From the NCBI GenBank assembly GCA_028714615.1, contig JAQTMA010000169.1:1-7081 (forward strand): DNA of 7,081 bases, written 5' to 3'. The DNA comes from Anaerolineaceae bacterium (lineage in GTDB: Bacteria > Chloroflexota > Anaerolineae > Anaerolineales > Anaerolineaceae). This document shows, piece by piece, positions 5,631 through 7,081 of this stretch (positions are counted from its first letter, which is position 1; each line of letters begins with the position of its first letter). The notes beneath the pieces were generated by a model, which was not told the DNA's origin, searched no databases, and worked only from the letters and a program-made list of their open reading frames with translations. A program made the translations under genes and the position numbers.

Positions 5631-5996
5631 TTAGATCGTTTTCCGGCGTTTCCGGATTGGAGGCCTTCGCTGCGCGTCCCAAAGATGTTGTAACGATAGA
5701 AATGGATGGCGGAACAGCATGCGCGGACCTGCATACCGCATGACGATCCGAACGCGCTCACGCATAGCAGGTTGGTAACAATGCACCGTGCAATTAGTGC
5801 ATGTAGGTTTTTCTACATGGAATGGGCAACGCTCCAGTCGAGCCTGAGCGTAATCGATCAACGCCTGACAGTCCGGGCACACTCCCTCAGGCCGGGAGTG
5901 CACATCACGGCAATAGATGCGCACCAACGCCTGGATAGTTCGGGCTTCACGAACCAGGCGACCCTCCCGGTTGCCCGGCTTCATTTCTCCGGGCAT
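5631..5996 (-). CDS. ygbA: YgbA-family (nitrous oxide-stimulated promoter family) cysteine-rich protein
   Basis: A 121-residue soluble protein matching, as I recall it, Pfam YgbA_NO: REARTIQALVRIYCR, then cysteines at C40-P-D-C43, ERCPF (C57), KPTCTNCTVHCYQP (C66, C69, C73), and VMRYAGPRMLFRHP (85-98). With C29 this makes seven cysteines, suggesting a metal or iron-sulfur site, although none is proven. E. coli ygbA is induced by nitric oxide through NsrR and is linked to recovery from nitrosative stress; the biochemical activity is unknown to me. The chosen ATG at 5996 follows GGAGC with 4 bases between, and overlaps the upstream glycosidase gene by 16 bases. An ATG at 5984 forming an ATGA overlap with the glycosidase stop is nearly as good and would give 117 residues. 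An ATG at 6032 is less likely. The tail is strongly basic (RRPPIRKRRKT). Confidence 0.85.
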   Translation of the reverse strand: MPGEMKPGNREGRLVREARTIQALVRIYCRDVHSRPEGVCPDCQALIDYAQARLERCPFHVEKPTCTNCTVHCYQPAMRERVRIVMRYAGPRMLFRHPFLSLQHLWDAQRRPPIRKRRKTI

Positions 5997-7081
5997 ATAC
6001 GCTCCAAGAGAGCACGAGAAGGATGGCTGCAATCCGCTTCACGAGGAATTGAGGGGTCTACTTCGGTTGCCAGCGATGATTCGCGAACCCACCCCGTCAC
6101 CGGTCCAAAAGTTGCTTTCCACCAATACGCCCCTTTTGCCATCACGCCATCCAGTCCATTCATATTTGCCTGAATTACCCCTGTGATGCGAGCGGGTAGC
6201 CTGGCAAACACGGCAAAATTATCACCAGGTCCGAGGTGAACGTCCACAGATTCCGTCGTAGTGACGATCATGGAGGGGTGGAAAACGGTTGAACGTTGCG
6301 CCGATTCTTGCACAACCATCATCATCCCGTTGGCGACTTGCCGCTCGCACAATCCATTATCGATCAATGGCACCCGATTGATCCTCATCTTCACCATTTG
6401 GATACTGCTCGTCTCCGGGGCAGGATTGATGACATCCGGAAGATAGATTCTGTGGCACTGATCGCTCGGAACATTGACCACCTCCCCATTGATCAACATC
6501 GTGGATGATCCGCCTCCATCCTGGGAGATGCCTTCGCGTGCCCCTAACTCATCTCGGGAAAAGGCAGCCAGTTCATCGATCGTCATCCCCATACTAATCG
6601 AAGGCTGGCGCCCGTCGACTACGATGAAAAAGATAAACTGGTCGTTGAACGCAATCGCAGTTCGCGGGCTGCGGATCAGGGATCCTGCCTCATCGTCATG
6701 TTGGGCTTGTCCATCTCGTAAGATGGTAACGTTACCACCCACACTTGCGTATGTGCTGGTCCAATCCACCTCCTGAGGGGTCGCACAATCGGACTCGTAT
6801 GCCTGGATTTCTTGGGAAATCCCGATTTCGTCCCCTTCATGAAGATTGCTTAATAGCTTCTCGCGGGCAGATCCCGACGCCGAAAGGACGACAGCGTCGA
6901 AGGGGATGGTCGTATTTCCCTGACCGTCTCTGATGGAGACAACTATTCCTTTGACCATATTCGGGATCGGGGTAATGGTCAGCGGTTGGCTTAGTTGAAG
7001 GATAACTTCGGCTCCCGAATCATCTGTCGGCGTACTGGAATTGAACTGGGGGGTATAGATAATCAGATCGTCGCTCCCCCG
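5981..7081 (-). CDS. Phosphodiester glycosidase family protein with C-terminal SH3-like domain, N-terminus outside window
   Basis: The frame is open to the window edge, so the first ATG inside (6958) is probably not the start; 366 residues are visible. Segments, numbered from the edge: SDDLIIYTPQFN (3-14), RTAIAF (140-145), VDGRQPS.SMGMT (155-167) and DGGGSSTMLINGEVVNVPSD (188-207). These are the hallmark of the NAGPA-type phosphodiester glycosidase domain (Pfam NAGPA, formerly DUF2233), which in animals removes GlcNAc from mannose 6-phosphate diesters; bacterial substrates are mostly unknown and may be cell-surface glycans. Residues about 270-340 (VDVHLGPGDNFAVFARL ... GAYWWKATFGPVTGWVRESSL) look like a bacterial SH3 domain, which often binds cell wall. 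The protein is probably exported, but the signal peptide would be beyond the window. Its stop overlaps the YgbA-family start, so the pair is likely co-transcribed. Confidence 0.88.
   Translation of the reverse strand, partial: RGSDDLIIYTPQFNSSTPTDDSGAEVILQLSQPLTITPIPNMVKGIVVSIRDGQGNTTIPFDAVVLSASGSAREKLLSNLHEGDEIGISQEIQAYESDCATPQEVDWTSTYASVGGNVTILRDGQAQHDDEAGSLIRSPRTAIAFNDQFIFFIVVDGRQPSISMGMTIDELAAFSRDELGAREGISQDGGGSSTMLINGEVVNVPSDQCHRIYLPDVINPAPETSSIQMVKMRINRVPLIDNGLCERQVANGMMMVVQESAQRSTVFHPSMIVTTTESVDVHLGPGDNFAVFARLPARITGVIQANMNGLDGVMAKGAYWWKATFGPVTGWVRESSLATEVDPSIPREADCSHPSRALLERICPEK

Noticed and set aside
5706..6186. Plus-strand open frames opposite the YgbA-family and glycosidase genes
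   Set aside because: Both lie antisense to genes with strong family motifs and read as unstructured arginine- and serine-rich shadow sequence.
1..7081. Mobile element, phage, CRISPR or defence system
   Set aside because: No transposase, integrase, terminal repeats, regularly spaced repeats or nuclease motifs were seen; all recognised genes are common chromosomal families.

Overview
The window looks like an ordinary bacterial chromosome segment with seven protein-coding genes, two of them cut by the window edges. No rRNA, tRNA, insertion sequence, phage gene or CRISPR array is visible. The gene types together suggest a free-living, possibly anaerobic or facultative bacterium: a CaiA-like acyl-CoA dehydrogenase with FixA/FixB-type flavoproteins, a YgbA-type cysteine-rich protein, a phosphodiester glycosidase with an SH3-like tail, and an Hsp20 with the N-terminal WDPYREM pattern. 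My best guess for the phylum is Chloroflexota (Anaerolineae-like). This is a weak inference from protein style, not a search result.

Minus strand, 2010 down to 1: an acyl-CoA dehydrogenase, an ETF beta/FixA-type subunit and the first codons of ETF alpha/FixB form a tight operon with gaps of 25 and 9 bases. The dehydrogenase would exchange electrons with the ETF, the same gene set that serves crotonobetainyl-CoA reduction in enterobacteria. The substrate here is unknown.

2011 to 2310 is a divergent control region. It holds a fair promoter candidate for the dehydrogenase operon and a weaker one for the ribokinase, each overlapping a short dyad. Plus strand, 2311 to 4825: a complete PfkB-family ribokinase, then a complete DEAD-box RNA helicase with a basic tail. 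A hairpin follows the helicase.

Plus strand, 4860 to 5580: an Hsp20 small heat-shock protein with a leader in which an upstream element could pair with its strong Shine-Dalgarno sequence, as in an RNA thermometer. A clear rho-independent terminator follows. Minus strand, 7081 down to 5631: a phosphodiester glycosidase (its start lies beyond the window) overlaps a YgbA-family protein gene in a translationally coupled pair that converges on the Hsp20 gene.

I did not find a convincing new system. The observations most worth checking are the Hsp20 leader pairing, the CaiA-FixA-FixB module with a relocated catalytic glutamate, and the glycosidase-YgbA overlap.
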